Shown: in pieces, positions 45,445 to 54,324 of the stretch
Position numbering within the stretch: the first letter of the stretch is position 1
Layout of the letters: the number at the start of each line of letters is the position of its first letter
Origin: Mycobacterium colombiense
GTDB taxonomy: Bacteria; Actinomycetota; Actinomycetes; Mycobacteriales; Mycobacteriaceae
Assembly (NCBI RefSeq): GCF_001672755.1
Contig: NZ_LZKI01000150.1
Span: 1 to 64,000 of the forward strand
DNA: 64,000 bases
Direction: 5' to 3'
Notes under the pieces: model-generated
What the model was told of the DNA's origin: nothing
Seen by the model: the letters and a program-made list of their open reading frames with translations, nothing else
Database searches by the model: none
Made by a program: the position numbers and the translations under genes

Positions 45445-46179
45445 ATGAGCGATTCAGCCGACGGCGCGGCCCGGCGCGACGCGAACCGACCCAGGCGTGG
45501 GGGGTCGCCCCTGGCGGCGCTATCCCTGGTCTGCATCGGGCTGCTCATCGGCGGGATCACCATCGGGGTCGCCGTGGGCGGTGTCATGCCGTTGCCCTAC
45601 GGCCCGCCGAGCGCGGTCGTCAGCTACGTCCGGGCCCAGCCGACCGCCGTGCGCATCATCGCGGTTGCGACGTTCGCGTCGTCGGTGCCGCTGGCGCTCT
45701 ACGCGGCGGTCGCGGCCGCCCGGTTGCGCCGGCTCGGGGCCGGCGCCGGGTCGGCCGCGGTCGCGCTGACCGGCGGCGCCCTGGCCGCCGGTGCGCTCGG
45801 CCTGGCCGGACTGCTGGGTTGGGCGTTGTCGATACGCGACGTCGCGGCGAATGCCGCGGTGGTCAGGGCGCTCTACCTGCTGGTGTTTCTCACCGGCGGC
45901 CCTGGGCACATCGTGGCGTTGGGCCTGCTGGTCGGCGCCCTCGCGGTGCCCGGCGACAGATTGCTGCCCCGGCCGATCGCCCGGATCGGTGTGGCGACGG
46001 CCGGTCTCGCCGAAGCGACGACGGCGGTGCTGGTCTGGCCGGCGCTTGGCGTCATCCTGCCGATCGCGCGGGTACTGGCGCTGACGTGGCTGATGGTGGC
46101 AGGGGTCGCACTATCCTTGCGGCGCAACGAACTTGGGCGACCCGGTGAGCCGCGGCGTCACGAAGGCGGGTCGACCTGA
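45445..46179 (+). CDS. Unrecognised integral membrane protein
   Basis: 244 aa from ATG 45445. About six hydrophobic helices (SLVCIGLLIGGITIGVAVGG; RIIAVATFASSVPLALYAAV; alternating through residue 225), short basic N- and C-termini, and no recognised active-site motif. The helices resemble DUF4386-like membrane proteins only in general composition. In M. tuberculosis the PE24 gene occupies this place, so this gene is accessory or lost there. Its last 22 bases overlap the 3' end of the convergent RNase Z-like gene. Confidence 0.7.
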   Translation: MSDSADGAARRDANRPRRGGSPLAALSLVCIGLLIGGITIGVAVGGVMPLPYGPPSAVVSYVRAQPTAVRIIAVATFASSVPLALYAAVAAARLRRLGAGAGSAAVALTGGALAAGALGLAGLLGWALSIRDVAANAAVVRALYLLVFLTGGPGHIVALGLLVGALAVPGDRLLPRPIARIGVATAGLAEATTAVLVWPALGVILPIARVLALTWLMVAGVALSLRRNELGRPGEPRRHEGGST

Positions 46180-47000
46180 ACCCGGTGCAGGTCGTCACCG
46201 AGTTCGATGCGCCCACCGAACTGCGCGGCCGCCAGGGCCCGCCACTGTTCTTCCTGGCCGGGCACCAGCGCCGGCACGTAGTGCGTCATGACCAGGGTGC
46301 CCACCCCCGCGCGGGCCGCGGTGGTCGCCGCTTCCTCAACCGACGAGTGGTAGTCACAGATGTCCTGCAGCCGCTGCTGGGGAATGTTGGCGACGATGTC
46401 CTTGCGGATGACGGTATGCACCAGCGCGCCGGCGCCCGCCGCCAGCTCGTCCAGGCCGGCGCACGGGACGGTGTCGCCGGCGAGTACCACCGAGGCGCCC
46501 CGGTAATCGATCCGAAAGCCGATGGTCGGGGCGACCGGCCGGTGATCGGTGGGCGCCACCCGGATGGTTATCCCGTCGCGGTCCCAGGCGGCGCCCTCGG
46601 TGTATTCGTGGACGTCCACCGCCGGCGGCTCATTGATGTCGCTGTGATGGGCGATCCGGTAGCCGATGTCGTGCCGGAACGCGTTCAGCGTCGCCGCGAC
46701 CGCCTCGGCGGTGCCGGGCGGTCCGATGATCGGCAGCGGCGCGGGATCGGGGGCGAAGGTGCTGATCCACCGAGTGATGAGGACGTCGCCGAGGTCGCCG
46801 ATGTGGTCGCTGTGCAGGTGGGTCAGCAACAGGGCAGTCAACCCGGCCGCGCCCACGCCGACCGCGGCCGCGCGCTGCAGCACGCCACGCCCGCAGTCGA
46901 CCAGGAACGTCTGGCCGCCGGCCCGCACCAGCGTGGACGGTCCGGCTCGGTTCGGATCGGGGATCGGACTTCCGGTTCCCAGCAGGGTGACCTCGATCAT
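46158..47000 (-). CDS. RNase Z-like metallo-beta-lactamase-fold hydrolase (Rv2407-type)
   Basis: 280 aa from ATG 47000, where homology starts (MIEVTLLGTGSPIPDPNRAG); the open frame upstream is unsupported. Zinc motif HLHSDHIGD, later metal ligands in VVLAGDTVPC and DYHSSVEEAATTA, and MTHYVPAL. The family includes tRNA 3' endonucleases and related phosphodiesterases; the protein is a plausible RNase Z, but the exosite that defines tRNA processing is not obvious. Counterpart of Rv2407. Confidence 0.85.
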   Translation of the reverse strand: MIEVTLLGTGSPIPDPNRAGPSTLVRAGGQTFLVDCGRGVLQRAAAVGVGAAGLTALLLTHLHSDHIGDLGDVLITRWISTFAPDPAPLPIIGPPGTAEAVAATLNAFRHDIGYRIAHHSDINEPPAVDVHEYTEGAAWDRDGITIRVAPTDHRPVAPTIGFRIDYRGASVVLAGDTVPCAGLDELAAGAGALVHTVIRKDIVANIPQQRLQDICDYHSSVEEAATTAARAGVGTLVMTHYVPALVPGQEEQWRALAAAQFGGRIELGDDLHRVQVDPPS

Positions 47001-47157
47001 GGGCCCATCTTGCAAGCCCGCGGCGGCCGTAGTGGCCCGATCGGCGGGTTTCACCGTTTGGACACGATCTGTTTGCAGCTTCTCTTAGTGGCTTTTCCGC
47101 CGCGCGAGTTCGCCGTAGCCTGATGTGAAGCGGATCACAACCCGGCTGGAGGCCTTG

Positions 47158-47586
47158 ATGCGGATAGCGGACGTCTTGCGGAACAAGGGCGCGGCGGTGG
47201 TGACCATCAACCCGGACGCGACGGTTCGCGAGCTGCTTGCGGGGCTGAGCGAGCAAAACATCGGCGCCATGGTCGTGGTCGGCGACGAGGGTGTGGTCGG
47301 CATCGTGTCGGAGCGCGACGTCGTTCGCCAGCTGCACACGCACGGCGCCAGCGTGCTGTCCCGCCCGGTGTCCAAGATCATGACGTCGATGCTGGCCACG
47401 TGCAGCAAGACTGACGAGGTCGACGCCATCAGCGTGTTGATGACCAAGAACCGGGTGCGGCACGTGCCGGTGCTGGACGGCAAGAAGCTGATCGGCATCG
47501 TCAGCATCGGTGACGTGGTCAAGACCCGGATGGAAGAGCTCGAGGCCGAACAGCAGCAGCTGCAGTCCTACATCACCCAGGGCTGA
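47158..47586 (+). CDS. Two-CBS-domain protein (Rv2406c-type)
   Basis: 142 aa from ATG 47158, with GGAGG 5 bases upstream; GTG 47125 is a less likely longer start. Two CBS motifs: RNKGAAVVTINPDATVREL with GIVSERDVVRQL, and VSKIMTSMLATCSKTDEV with HVPVLDGKKLIGIVSIGDVV. CBS pairs bind adenosine nucleotides and sense energy state. The protein has no other domain. The sequence is very close to the M. tuberculosis counterpart. Confidence 0.9.
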   Translation: MRIADVLRNKGAAVVTINPDATVRELLAGLSEQNIGAMVVVGDEGVVGIVSERDVVRQLHTHGASVLSRPVSKIMTSMLATCSKTDEVDAISVLMTKNRVRHVPVLDGKKLIGIVSIGDVVKTRMEELEAEQQQLQSYITQG

Positions 47587-47676
47587 TTGCCCGGACGCGG
47601 ACCAGCTTCCCTCGCCGAACGTGCACTCACGGCGAAAGTTTTCGCGTTTTCCCGCCCGGAGTGCGCGCTCGGCGCA

Positions 47677-48279
47677 TCAGCGCCAGGAGTAGTCGGCCCG
47701 CAGCCGGGCGGCCACCGCATCGAAGATCTCGCGGTCCAGGATGGCACCCTCGCGGCGAATGCCCTCTTCGGGCACGTCGAGCACCCGGTCGAGTCGGACC
47801 CAGCTTGGCCTTCCCTCGTAATCCCAAGGGCCGGAACCGATTCCGATCCAGTCGTGATCCGTGGCGTGACGGTCCTGGCTGGACACCATCAGCCCCAGCA
47901 GGACGCTGCGGTCCCGTCCCACCACCAGGACGGGGCGGTCCTTGCCGCGGGTCGGGTCGTCCTCGTAGACCACCCATGTCCAGACGATCTCGCCGGGATC
48001 GGCCCGGCCGTCCAGGCTCGGCGCGTACACCAGCTTGCGGGCGCGATGCGCGGTCGGGAGGCTGCCGCTGGTCACCGGCCGGCCGGTGACGGGCGCCTCG
48101 GCAGGGGGCGGCGCGACCGCGGCGATGACGTTTGCGGTGATCCGCACGGCCTGCTGCAATTCGCGCAGCACGCTCTGGGAATTCTGTACCTGCCGGACCA
48201 GGCGCGGAGCCCCGTTGAACACCAGATTCTCCGCGAATCGCTGGAACGTCTTCCACTGGGATTTCCGGGGAGACGCCAT
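47677..48279 (-). CDS. PemK/MazF-fold protein (Rv2405-type), no antitoxin
   Basis: 200 aa from ATG 48279. The open frame extends far upstream over lepA on the other strand, but that part is antisense shadow. The N-terminal 75 residues are helical. The rest has MazF-like features: DPGEIVWTWVVYEDDPTRGK, DRPVLVVGRD, LLGLMVSS, and SWVRLDRVLDV. Free-standing mycobacterial proteins of this kind are annotated as PemK/MazF-family toxins, but no antitoxin gene is beside it, so a role other than toxin-antitoxin is likely. Divergent from lepA. Confidence 0.8.
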   Translation of the reverse strand: MASPRKSQWKTFQRFAENLVFNGAPRLVRQVQNSQSVLRELQQAVRITANVIAAVAPPPAEAPVTGRPVTSGSLPTAHRARKLVYAPSLDGRADPGEIVWTWVVYEDDPTRGKDRPVLVVGRDRSVLLGLMVSSQDRHATDHDWIGIGSGPWDYEGRPSWVRLDRVLDVPEEGIRREGAILDREIFDAVAARLRADYSWR

Positions 48280-48420
48280 ATTCGCAGCATAGACGCGAGC
48301 GGCGGGCTGCGACTGTGTCCAAGTAGGTCGCGGCGGCCCTATCTGGATACGCTGGACATACCCGCGAACCGGCCCGGAAACGGCCGCGACGCACCCCGTC
48401 AAGCTTGCACGCACCAGGAG

Positions 48421-50268
48421 ATTCCCATCAGCAGTTTCGCCGACAAGACCTTCACTGCGCCGGCGCAGATTCGGAATTTCTGCATCATCGCTCACATCGA
48501 CCACGGCAAGTCCACGCTGGCCGACCGGATGCTCCAGCTCACCGGCGTCGTCGACGAGCGGTCCATGCGCGCCCAGTACCTGGACCGGATGGACATCGAG
48601 CGCGAGCGCGGGATCACCATCAAGGCCCAGAACGTGCGCCTGCCGTGGCGGGTCGGCGACACCGATTACGTGCTGCACCTGATCGACACCCCGGGCCACG
48701 TCGACTTCACCTACGAGGTGTCCCGCGCCCTGGAGGCCTGCGAGGGCGCGGTGCTGCTGGTCGACGCCGCGCAGGGCATCGAGGCGCAGACCCTGGCCAA
48801 CCTCTACCTGGCGCTGGACCGCGACCTGCACATCATCCCGGTGCTGAACAAGATCGACCTGCCCGCCGCCGACCCGGACCGCTACGCCGCCGAGATCGCC
48901 CACATCATCGGCTGCGAGCCGGGCGACGTGCTGCGCGTCTCGGGCAAGACCGGGGACGGCGTCGCCGACCTGCTCGATCACGTGGTGCGCGAGGTGCCGC
49001 CCCCGCAAGGCGTCGCCGACGCGCCGCTGCGCGCCATGATCTTCGACTCGGTCTACGACATCTACCGCGGTGTGGTGACCTACGTCCGGGTGGTGGACGG
49101 CAAGATCACGCCGCGCGAACGCATCGCGATGATGTCCACCGGCGCCACGCACGAACTGCTCGAGGTCGGCATCGTCTCGCCCGAGCCGAAGGCCAGCGAC
49201 GGCCTGGGCGTGGGAGAGGTGGGCTACCTGATCACCGGCGTCAAGGACGTGCGCCAGTCCAAGGTGGGTGACACGGTGACGGCGGCCCGGCACGGCGCCA
49301 CCGAGGCGTTGACCGGATACCGCGAACCCAGGCCGATGGTCTACTCGGGCCTGTATCCGGTGGACGGCTCCGATTATCCGGTTCTGCGCGATGCTCTGGA
49401 CAGGCTGCAACTCAACGACGCGGCGCTGACCTACGAGCCGGAGACGTCGGTGGCACTGGGCTTCGGATTCCGTTGTGGCTTCTTGGGTCTGCTGCACATG
49501 GAGATCACCCGGGAGCGCCTGGAGCGAGAGTTCAACCTGGACCTGATCTCGACGTCGCCCAACGTCGTCTATCGCGTGGTCAAGGAGGACAACACCGAGA
49601 TCGTGGTGACCAACCCGTCGGACTGGCCGGAAGGCAAGGTCCGCACCGTTTACGAGCCGGTGGTCAAGACCACGATCATCGCGCCCAGCGAATTCATCGG
49701 CACCATCATGGAGCTGTGCCAGTCGCGCCGCGGCGAGCTGGGCGGCATGGATTACCTGTCACCCGAACGGGTCGAGCTGCGCTACACCATGCCGCTGGGC
49801 GAGATCATCTTCGACTTCTTCGACTCGCTGAAGTCGCGCACCCGCGGCTACGCGAGCCTCGACTACGAGGAGGCCGGCGAGCAGGAGGCGCAACTGGTCA
49901 AGGTCGACATCCTGCTGCAAGGCGAGGCCGTCGACGCGTTCAGCGCGATTGTCCATAAGGATGGAGCGTCTGCGTACGGCAACAAGATGACCGCCAAGCT
50001 CAAAGAGCTGATCCCGCGCCAGCAGTTCGAGGTCCCCGTCCAGGCCGCCATCGGATCGAAAATCATTGCGCGCGAAAACATTCGCGCGATCCGCAAGGAC
50101 GTGTTGTCCAAGTGCTACGGCGGTGACATCACCCGTAAACGCAAGCTTCTGGAAAAGCAGAAGGAAGGCAAGAAACGGATGAAGACCATCGGCCGCGTCG
50201 ACGTGCCGCAGGAGGCGTTCGTCGCGGCGCTGTCCGCCGACGCCGTGGGGGACAAGGGCAAGAAGTAG
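48421..50268 (+). CDS. lepA: Elongation factor 4 (LepA), likely non-canonical start codon
   Basis: 615 aa if counted from ATT 48421. LepA is a ribosomal GTPase that back-translocates or assists 30S biogenesis. GTPase motifs: AHIDHGKST (G1), DTPGH (G3), NKID (G4); the C-terminal LepA domain ends KRMKTIGRVDVPQEAF. Between the divergent gene start at 48279 and the G1 motif there is no in-frame ATG, GTG or TTG, and the first downstream Met lies after G1. AGGAG (48416-48420) abuts ATT 48421 and is 6 bases from ATC 48427, so AUC at 48427 is the best-spaced start, with AUU the alternative. Adjacent lppR starts 2 bases after the stop. Confidence 0.93.
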   Translation: MPISSFADKTFTAPAQIRNFCIIAHIDHGKSTLADRMLQLTGVVDERSMRAQYLDRMDIERERGITIKAQNVRLPWRVGDTDYVLHLIDTPGHVDFTYEVSRALEACEGAVLLVDAAQGIEAQTLANLYLALDRDLHIIPVLNKIDLPAADPDRYAAEIAHIIGCEPGDVLRVSGKTGDGVADLLDHVVREVPPPQGVADAPLRAMIFDSVYDIYRGVVTYVRVVDGKITPRERIAMMSTGATHELLEVGIVSPEPKASDGLGVGEVGYLITGVKDVRQSKVGDTVTAARHGATEALTGYREPRPMVYSGLYPVDGSDYPVLRDALDRLQLNDAALTYEPETSVALGFGFRCGFLGLLHMEITRERLEREFNLDLISTSPNVVYRVVKEDNTEIVVTNPSDWPEGKVRTVYEPVVKTTIIAPSEFIGTIMELCQSRRGELGGMDYLSPERVELRYTMPLGEIIFDFFDSLKSRTRGYASLDYEEAGEQEAQLVKVDILLQGEAVDAFSAIVHKDGASAYGNKMTAKLKELIPRQQFEVPVQAAIGSKIIARENIRAIRKDVLSKCYGGDITRKRKLLEKQKEGKKRMKTIGRVDVPQEAFVAALSADAVGDKGKK

Positions 50269-50270
50269 CC

Positions 50271-51029
50271 ATGCGGATACGGGGGATGGCGACGATGCTG
50301 ATGGCGGTCGCCGCGTTGGCGACGGGCTGCGGTGGGGTGGTGGCGGGCACGGCGAAGCCGGCACCGAATCTGAAGCCGCAACCGCTCAGCGGCGCGACGG
50401 TCAAACAGGTGCTCCTCGACGGCCCCACGCTGTCGCGGATGCTCAATCAGACGTTCGTGGCGCGGGACCCGGCCGAATTCGGCGGGCCCGAAAAGCTTTA
50501 TCAGGTCAAGCGATCGATGTCGCAGGCCGGTTGCCTGGGCGTGACGGCGATGCTGCAGCAAGGTGTCTACCAATCCGCCGACGTGAAAGACGTCGCGTCG
50601 GAATCGTGGTGGAACAACGGCGAGCCGGCGCAGGTGATCGTGGTCGAGGAGGGCGTGGTCACGCTTCCGTCGCCCGCACAGGCCCAGGCGCTGTTCGCGC
50701 AGTTCTCCCAGCAGTGGCAGCAGTGCAACGGCATGACGACGTCGGAACAGAGCGGCCCGATCAGCACCACGAACGTCATCAGCGATGTCCGCACCACGGA
50801 TTCCACCATCGCGGCCACCAAAACCGCGACGTCGGTCCTGCCCAACATGCCGCCCCTGCGGCCCACCCCGCAGGCACGCGCGATCGGCATCCGGTCGAAC
50901 TGCCTCGTCGAGGTTCAGGTGGTGTTCTTCGGCGGGCGACGGTCCTCCGACCCGGGATCGGCCGACATCGATTCCAGTGCCATCGACGTCGCGCACGCCC
51001 TGATGGACAGAGTCAGCGCCCTGGGCTGA
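50271..51029 (+). CDS. lppR: LppR-like sensor-domain lipoprotein, copy 1
   Basis: 252 aa. Signal peptide with lipobox ALATGC (Cys20), then a PknH-extracellular-like sensor domain with three more Cys (GCLGVTAM, QQCNGM, SNCLVEV). LppR (Rv2403c) has the same place after lepA. The domain is thought to bind an unknown ligand at the membrane surface. It starts 2 bases after lepA and is followed by a paralog 35 bases on. Confidence 0.87.
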   Translation: MRIRGMATMLMAVAALATGCGGVVAGTAKPAPNLKPQPLSGATVKQVLLDGPTLSRMLNQTFVARDPAEFGGPEKLYQVKRSMSQAGCLGVTAMLQQGVYQSADVKDVASESWWNNGEPAQVIVVEEGVVTLPSPAQAQALFAQFSQQWQQCNGMTTSEQSGPISTTNVISDVRTTDSTIAATKTATSVLPNMPPLRPTPQARAIGIRSNCLVEVQVVFFGGRRSSDPGSADIDSSAIDVAHALMDRVSALG

Positions 51030-51064
51030 CGTCACGCCGGGCGTCGGGAAGGGCAAGGAGTCGA

Positions 51065-51808
51065 GTGAAAAGTAGCTGGCGCCCACCGGCCGCATTGATT
51101 GCGGCGCTGCTGGCGAGTGGCTGCACCGAAACTACCGCTGGCACAGCAGGTCTGGCGCAAAACGTCGAGCGGGTGCCAGCCATCAAACGGGCCCTGTTCG
51201 ACGGTACCGCGCTGGCAGGGCTGCTCAACCAGCCGTTCCAGGCCTACCCGCACTACTCGGAGTTCGGGGGCATCGACAAATTGGGAACCAGTTGGGATAA
51301 CGGGCAGCCCGCCGACTGCATCGGAGTCGTTCACCTGATGCAGCGGGGCCCATATGGCTCTGCGCCGATACAACACACGGCCGCCGAAATGTGGGTGCAC
51401 AAAGGTGATTCCGTGAAGGTCGACAGCGTCCAGGAAGGCATCGTCGCGTTGCGGACGGACGCGGATGCCACCGCGTTGTTCGCCAGGTTCACCGCGCAAT
51501 GGCAGAGGTGCGACGGGACCACGCTGACCGTGGAGCCCGTCGATGTATGGGGTTCGGACGCCATCTCCGGCGTACGCGTCCTGGATTCGGTTGTCGCGGC
51601 AACGGTTTCGATGGGATCCGGCACACACTCAGCATTGAACGCTATCCCCACGGCCCGGGCCCTCGGCGTCAAGGGACCCTACTTGGTCGAGGTCACGGTC
51701 GACTTCATTCCCAATTCCAGTCCGGGAGATGCGGGGAACGGCGACATCAACACCACCGCCGTCGCCCTCACCCACGGGCTCATGGACAAGCTCAGCGCCC
51801 GCGGCTGA
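51065..51808 (+). CDS. LppR-like sensor-domain lipoprotein, copy 2
   Basis: 247 aa from GTG 51065, with AGGAG 4 bases upstream. Lipobox ALLASGC (Cys20) and the same sensor domain as copy 1: KRALFDGTALAGLLNQPF aligns with KQVLLDGPTLSRMLNQTF, and both end with LMDKLSARG/LMDRVSALG. Tandem duplication is clear, but identity is low enough that the copies are old. M. tuberculosis has one LppR here. Function unknown. It ends 9 bases from the convergent trehalase gene. Confidence 0.85.
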   Translation: MKSSWRPPAALIAALLASGCTETTAGTAGLAQNVERVPAIKRALFDGTALAGLLNQPFQAYPHYSEFGGIDKLGTSWDNGQPADCIGVVHLMQRGPYGSAPIQHTAAEMWVHKGDSVKVDSVQEGIVALRTDADATALFARFTAQWQRCDGTTLTVEPVDVWGSDAISGVRVLDSVVAATVSMGSGTHSALNAIPTARALGVKGPYLVEVTVDFIPNSSPGDAGNGDINTTAVALTHGLMDKLSARG

Positions 51809-51817
51809 CGCGGCCTT

Positions 51818-53857
51818 CTACATCGGCGCGTTCGCGGGCTGGAACATCCCGGAGCCGTCGGCTTCCTCCTCGGCGCGGATGACGTGCACCACGGCGTTGA
51901 TCAGCGCCAGGTGGGTGAACGCCTGCGGGAAGTTGCCCAGCTGCCGACCGGTGCGCGGTTCGATCTCCTCGGCGTAGAGGTGCAGCGGGCTGGCGTAGGA
52001 CAGCAACCGCTCACACAGTCGCTTGGCGCGGCGCACCTCTCCGATCTCGACGAGCGCCGAAACCAGCCAGAACGAGCAGATCGTGAAGGTGCCCTCCTCG
52101 CCGGACAGCCCGTCGTCGGTCTCCTCGACCCGGTACCGCAGCACCAGGCCCTCCTGGGTGAGTTCGTCGGCGATCGCCAGGACGGTGTTTCGCACCCGCG
52201 GGTCGTCGGGCGGCAGGAACCGCGTCAGCACCACCAACAGCAGCGAGGCGTCCAGCGCGTCGCTGCCGTAGCGCTGGGTGAACACCCCGCGTGAGTCAAC
52301 GCCGTGCGTCAGGATGTCGTCCTTGATCTCCTCGGCGATCGCCCGCCACTGCTGGGCGTAGCTCTTCTCGCCCTGCCGCTCGGCCAGCTTGGCCCCGCGG
52401 TCGAGCGCCACCCAGCACATCACCTTCGACGACGTGAAGTGCTGCGGTTCCCCGCGCACCTCCCAGATGCCGCGGTCCGGCTCGCGCCAGTGCTTGATCG
52501 CCTCTTCGACCTGCTTCTTCAGCACCGGCCACAACGTCTCCGGAACCTGCTCGCGTGACTTGGCGTGCAGGTAGAAGGAATCGAGGATGGAGCCCCAGAT
52601 GTCGTGCTGGATCTGGTCGTAGGCGCCGTTGCCGATCCGCACCGGGCGGGCATGGTCATAGCCGGACAGGTGGTGCAGCTCTTCTTCGACCAGGCTGCGC
52701 TCGCCGCCCACGCCGTACATGACCTGCAGCGGGTGCCGTTCGTTGTGGTTGGCGCCGGAGACGTCGGCGATGAACGCGAAGAAGTCGTCCGCCTCGCGGT
52801 CCAGCCCCAGGGTGTACAGACCCCACAACGCGAACGTCGAGTCGCGCACCCAGGCGTAGCGGTAATCCCAATTACGTTCACCCTGAGGCGTTTCCGGCAG
52901 CGAGGTGGTGCTGGCGGCCAGCAAGGCGCCGGTGGGCGAGTAGGTCAGGCCCTTCAACGTGAGAGCGCTGCGCTGCAGGTACGCCCGCCACGGGTGGTCC
53001 GGGAAGTTGCCGATGTTGATCCACTGCCGCCAGCACTCGGTGGTCTGCCACATCTTGTCGGCGGCCTCTTGGTACGTCTGCGGCGCCGGGTGCTTGGTCC
53101 AGCTCAGGGCGACGAACACGTCGTCGCCCTCCTTCATCCGGGTGCGCGCGCGTGCCTCGCGCCCCTCCAGCCCGATCCGCAGATTGCTGGTGAGCCGCAG
53201 CGTCGGGTGGGCGTCGGGTTCCCTGGTGGCGCGTGCGACGGCCTCGCCGTACGCGTTGGCGGAGTACTCCCAGGCGGCGCCGACGCGGTGGTAGTCGAAC
53301 GCGGGCTCGCAGCTCATCATCAATTCGACGGTGCCGCTGACGCAGCGCACGGTGCGCAGCAGGATGTGCTCGGCATCCCAGTCCATCGGGGTGCGCCGAT
53401 GCGTCCGCGACCGCCGCTCCAGGTCGTGCCAGGGGCCCATGACCAGCGCGTCACGCACGATCAGCCACCCGGTGTGGGTCTGCCAGGTGGTCTCCATGAT
53501 GAGGCTGCCGGGAAGGTACCGGCGGGCCGACGGCACCGAGACGCCGTATGGCCCGAGCCGGAAATGACCGGCGCTGCGGTCCAAGATCGCGCCGAACACA
53601 CTGGGGGAGTCCGGCCGGGGCACGCACAGCCATTCCACCGACCCGGCCGGGGAGATCAGGCAGGTGGTTTCCCAGTCCGACAGGAACGCGTAGTCGGCGA
53701 TCGGCGGGAAAGGGTTCCGTAAAGCGGCGCTGGGAGCGAGGGGCCCGGCCGTGCGCAAATCGATGGACGACGACATCGACGCGGCGGAGGCGGCTTGATA
53801 TGCGTCCTCGGGCACGGCGTCGGCCGGCTGGTCTTCGGGTTGGGCATGCAGAACCAT
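51818..53857 (-). CDS. GH15 trehalase (Rv2402-type)
   Basis: 679 aa from ATG 53857; TTG 53893 is an in-frame alternative. A GH15 (glucoamylase-fold) catalytic domain follows an N-terminal beta domain. Signatures: ISPAGSVEWLCVPRPDSPSV, ERNWDYRYAWVRDSTFALWG and RQLGNFPQAFTHLALINA. Mycobacterial members hydrolyse trehalose to two glucose molecules and need phosphate and magnesium, so glucoamylase is a less likely name. It recycles trehalose, the core of the TPP lipids, but nothing shows the genes to be linked. Cytoplasmic. Confidence 0.88.
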   Translation of the reverse strand: MVLHAQPEDQPADAVPEDAYQAASAASMSSSIDLRTAGPLAPSAALRNPFPPIADYAFLSDWETTCLISPAGSVEWLCVPRPDSPSVFGAILDRSAGHFRLGPYGVSVPSARRYLPGSLIMETTWQTHTGWLIVRDALVMGPWHDLERRSRTHRRTPMDWDAEHILLRTVRCVSGTVELMMSCEPAFDYHRVGAAWEYSANAYGEAVARATREPDAHPTLRLTSNLRIGLEGREARARTRMKEGDDVFVALSWTKHPAPQTYQEAADKMWQTTECWRQWINIGNFPDHPWRAYLQRSALTLKGLTYSPTGALLAASTTSLPETPQGERNWDYRYAWVRDSTFALWGLYTLGLDREADDFFAFIADVSGANHNERHPLQVMYGVGGERSLVEEELHHLSGYDHARPVRIGNGAYDQIQHDIWGSILDSFYLHAKSREQVPETLWPVLKKQVEEAIKHWREPDRGIWEVRGEPQHFTSSKVMCWVALDRGAKLAERQGEKSYAQQWRAIAEEIKDDILTHGVDSRGVFTQRYGSDALDASLLLVVLTRFLPPDDPRVRNTVLAIADELTQEGLVLRYRVEETDDGLSGEEGTFTICSFWLVSALVEIGEVRRAKRLCERLLSYASPLHLYAEEIEPRTGRQLGNFPQAFTHLALINAVVHVIRAEEEADGSGMFQPANAPM

Positions 53858-53966
53858 CTGGACATCATCGCTGCTCAGCGGTCTCGCGTCCAACGTTTCG
53901 GTGAGGTGGCGTGGCGCGCGCCCAACCGCCGATTTTCACACATTGGTCTTCGACAGCCGGGCCGAA

Positions 53967-53972
53967 TAGGGT
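53967..53972 (+). promoter_or_regulatory. Candidate -10 element of small membrane-protein gene
   Basis: TAGGGT (TANNNT) ends 7 bases before GTG 53980, which would be the transcript 5' end. Confidence 0.4.
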
Positions 53973-53979
53973 GAGCTCC

Positions 53980-54174
53980 GTGAACGCGTTCCTCAACTGG
54001 TGGGACGGCAACGAGCTGTGGCTTTCGGGACTTCCTTTCGTCCTGCAGGCCATGGTGGTGATGCCGGTCGTGCTGGTGGTGGCCTACGCCGCGGCGGCCG
54101 TGCTGGATGGCGTGCTCGGCAGGGGTATCGAGCTGATGCGCCGTGCTCGCCACGCCGACGGGACGCCCGAGTAA
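53980..54174 (+). CDS. Small membrane protein (Rv2401A-like)
   Basis: 64 aa from GTG 53980, chosen for the leaderless-type -10; GTG 53971 is possible. One strong membrane helix (MVVMPVVLVVAYAAAAVLDG, about residues 21-40) follows the amphipathic NAFLNWWDGNELWLSG. The C-terminus is basic (GIELMRRARHAD). Similar small proteins occur at this place in other mycobacteria; the function is unknown. A 29-residue ORF follows. Confidence 0.65.
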   Translation: MNAFLNWWDGNELWLSGLPFVLQAMVVMPVVLVVAYAAAAVLDGVLGRGIELMRRARHADGTPE

Positions 54175-54179
54175 CGCCC

Positions 54180-54269
54180 ATGCCTCGGTCACATGTGACG
54201 CTGATTCTCGCCATCTTGGTGGCGCTGGTGGTCGTGACGTGGTTGGTGACGCACTTGATGCACCACTAG
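54180..54269 (+). CDS. Possible 29-residue single-helix membrane peptide
   Basis: ATG 54180 begins MPRSHVTL and continues as one hydrophobic helix (ILAILVALVVVTWLVTHL) ending MHH. It begins 5 bases after the previous small membrane gene, so it could be co-translated. No homology can be claimed from memory and random GC-rich ORFs of this size are common, but the perfect single-helix pattern is notable. Confidence 0.35.
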   Translation: MPRSHVTLILAILVALVVVTWLVTHLMHH

Positions 54270-54324
54270 CCGGTGCCCCCGTTTGCTCAGCCACCGCCGC
54301 GGTGGCGGCAATCGCAATTCCTGT

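Noticed and set aside
48280..49497. N-terminal extension of the PemK/MazF-like protein over lepA
   Set aside because: The frame is open by chance on the strand opposite lepA; homology starts at ATG 48279.
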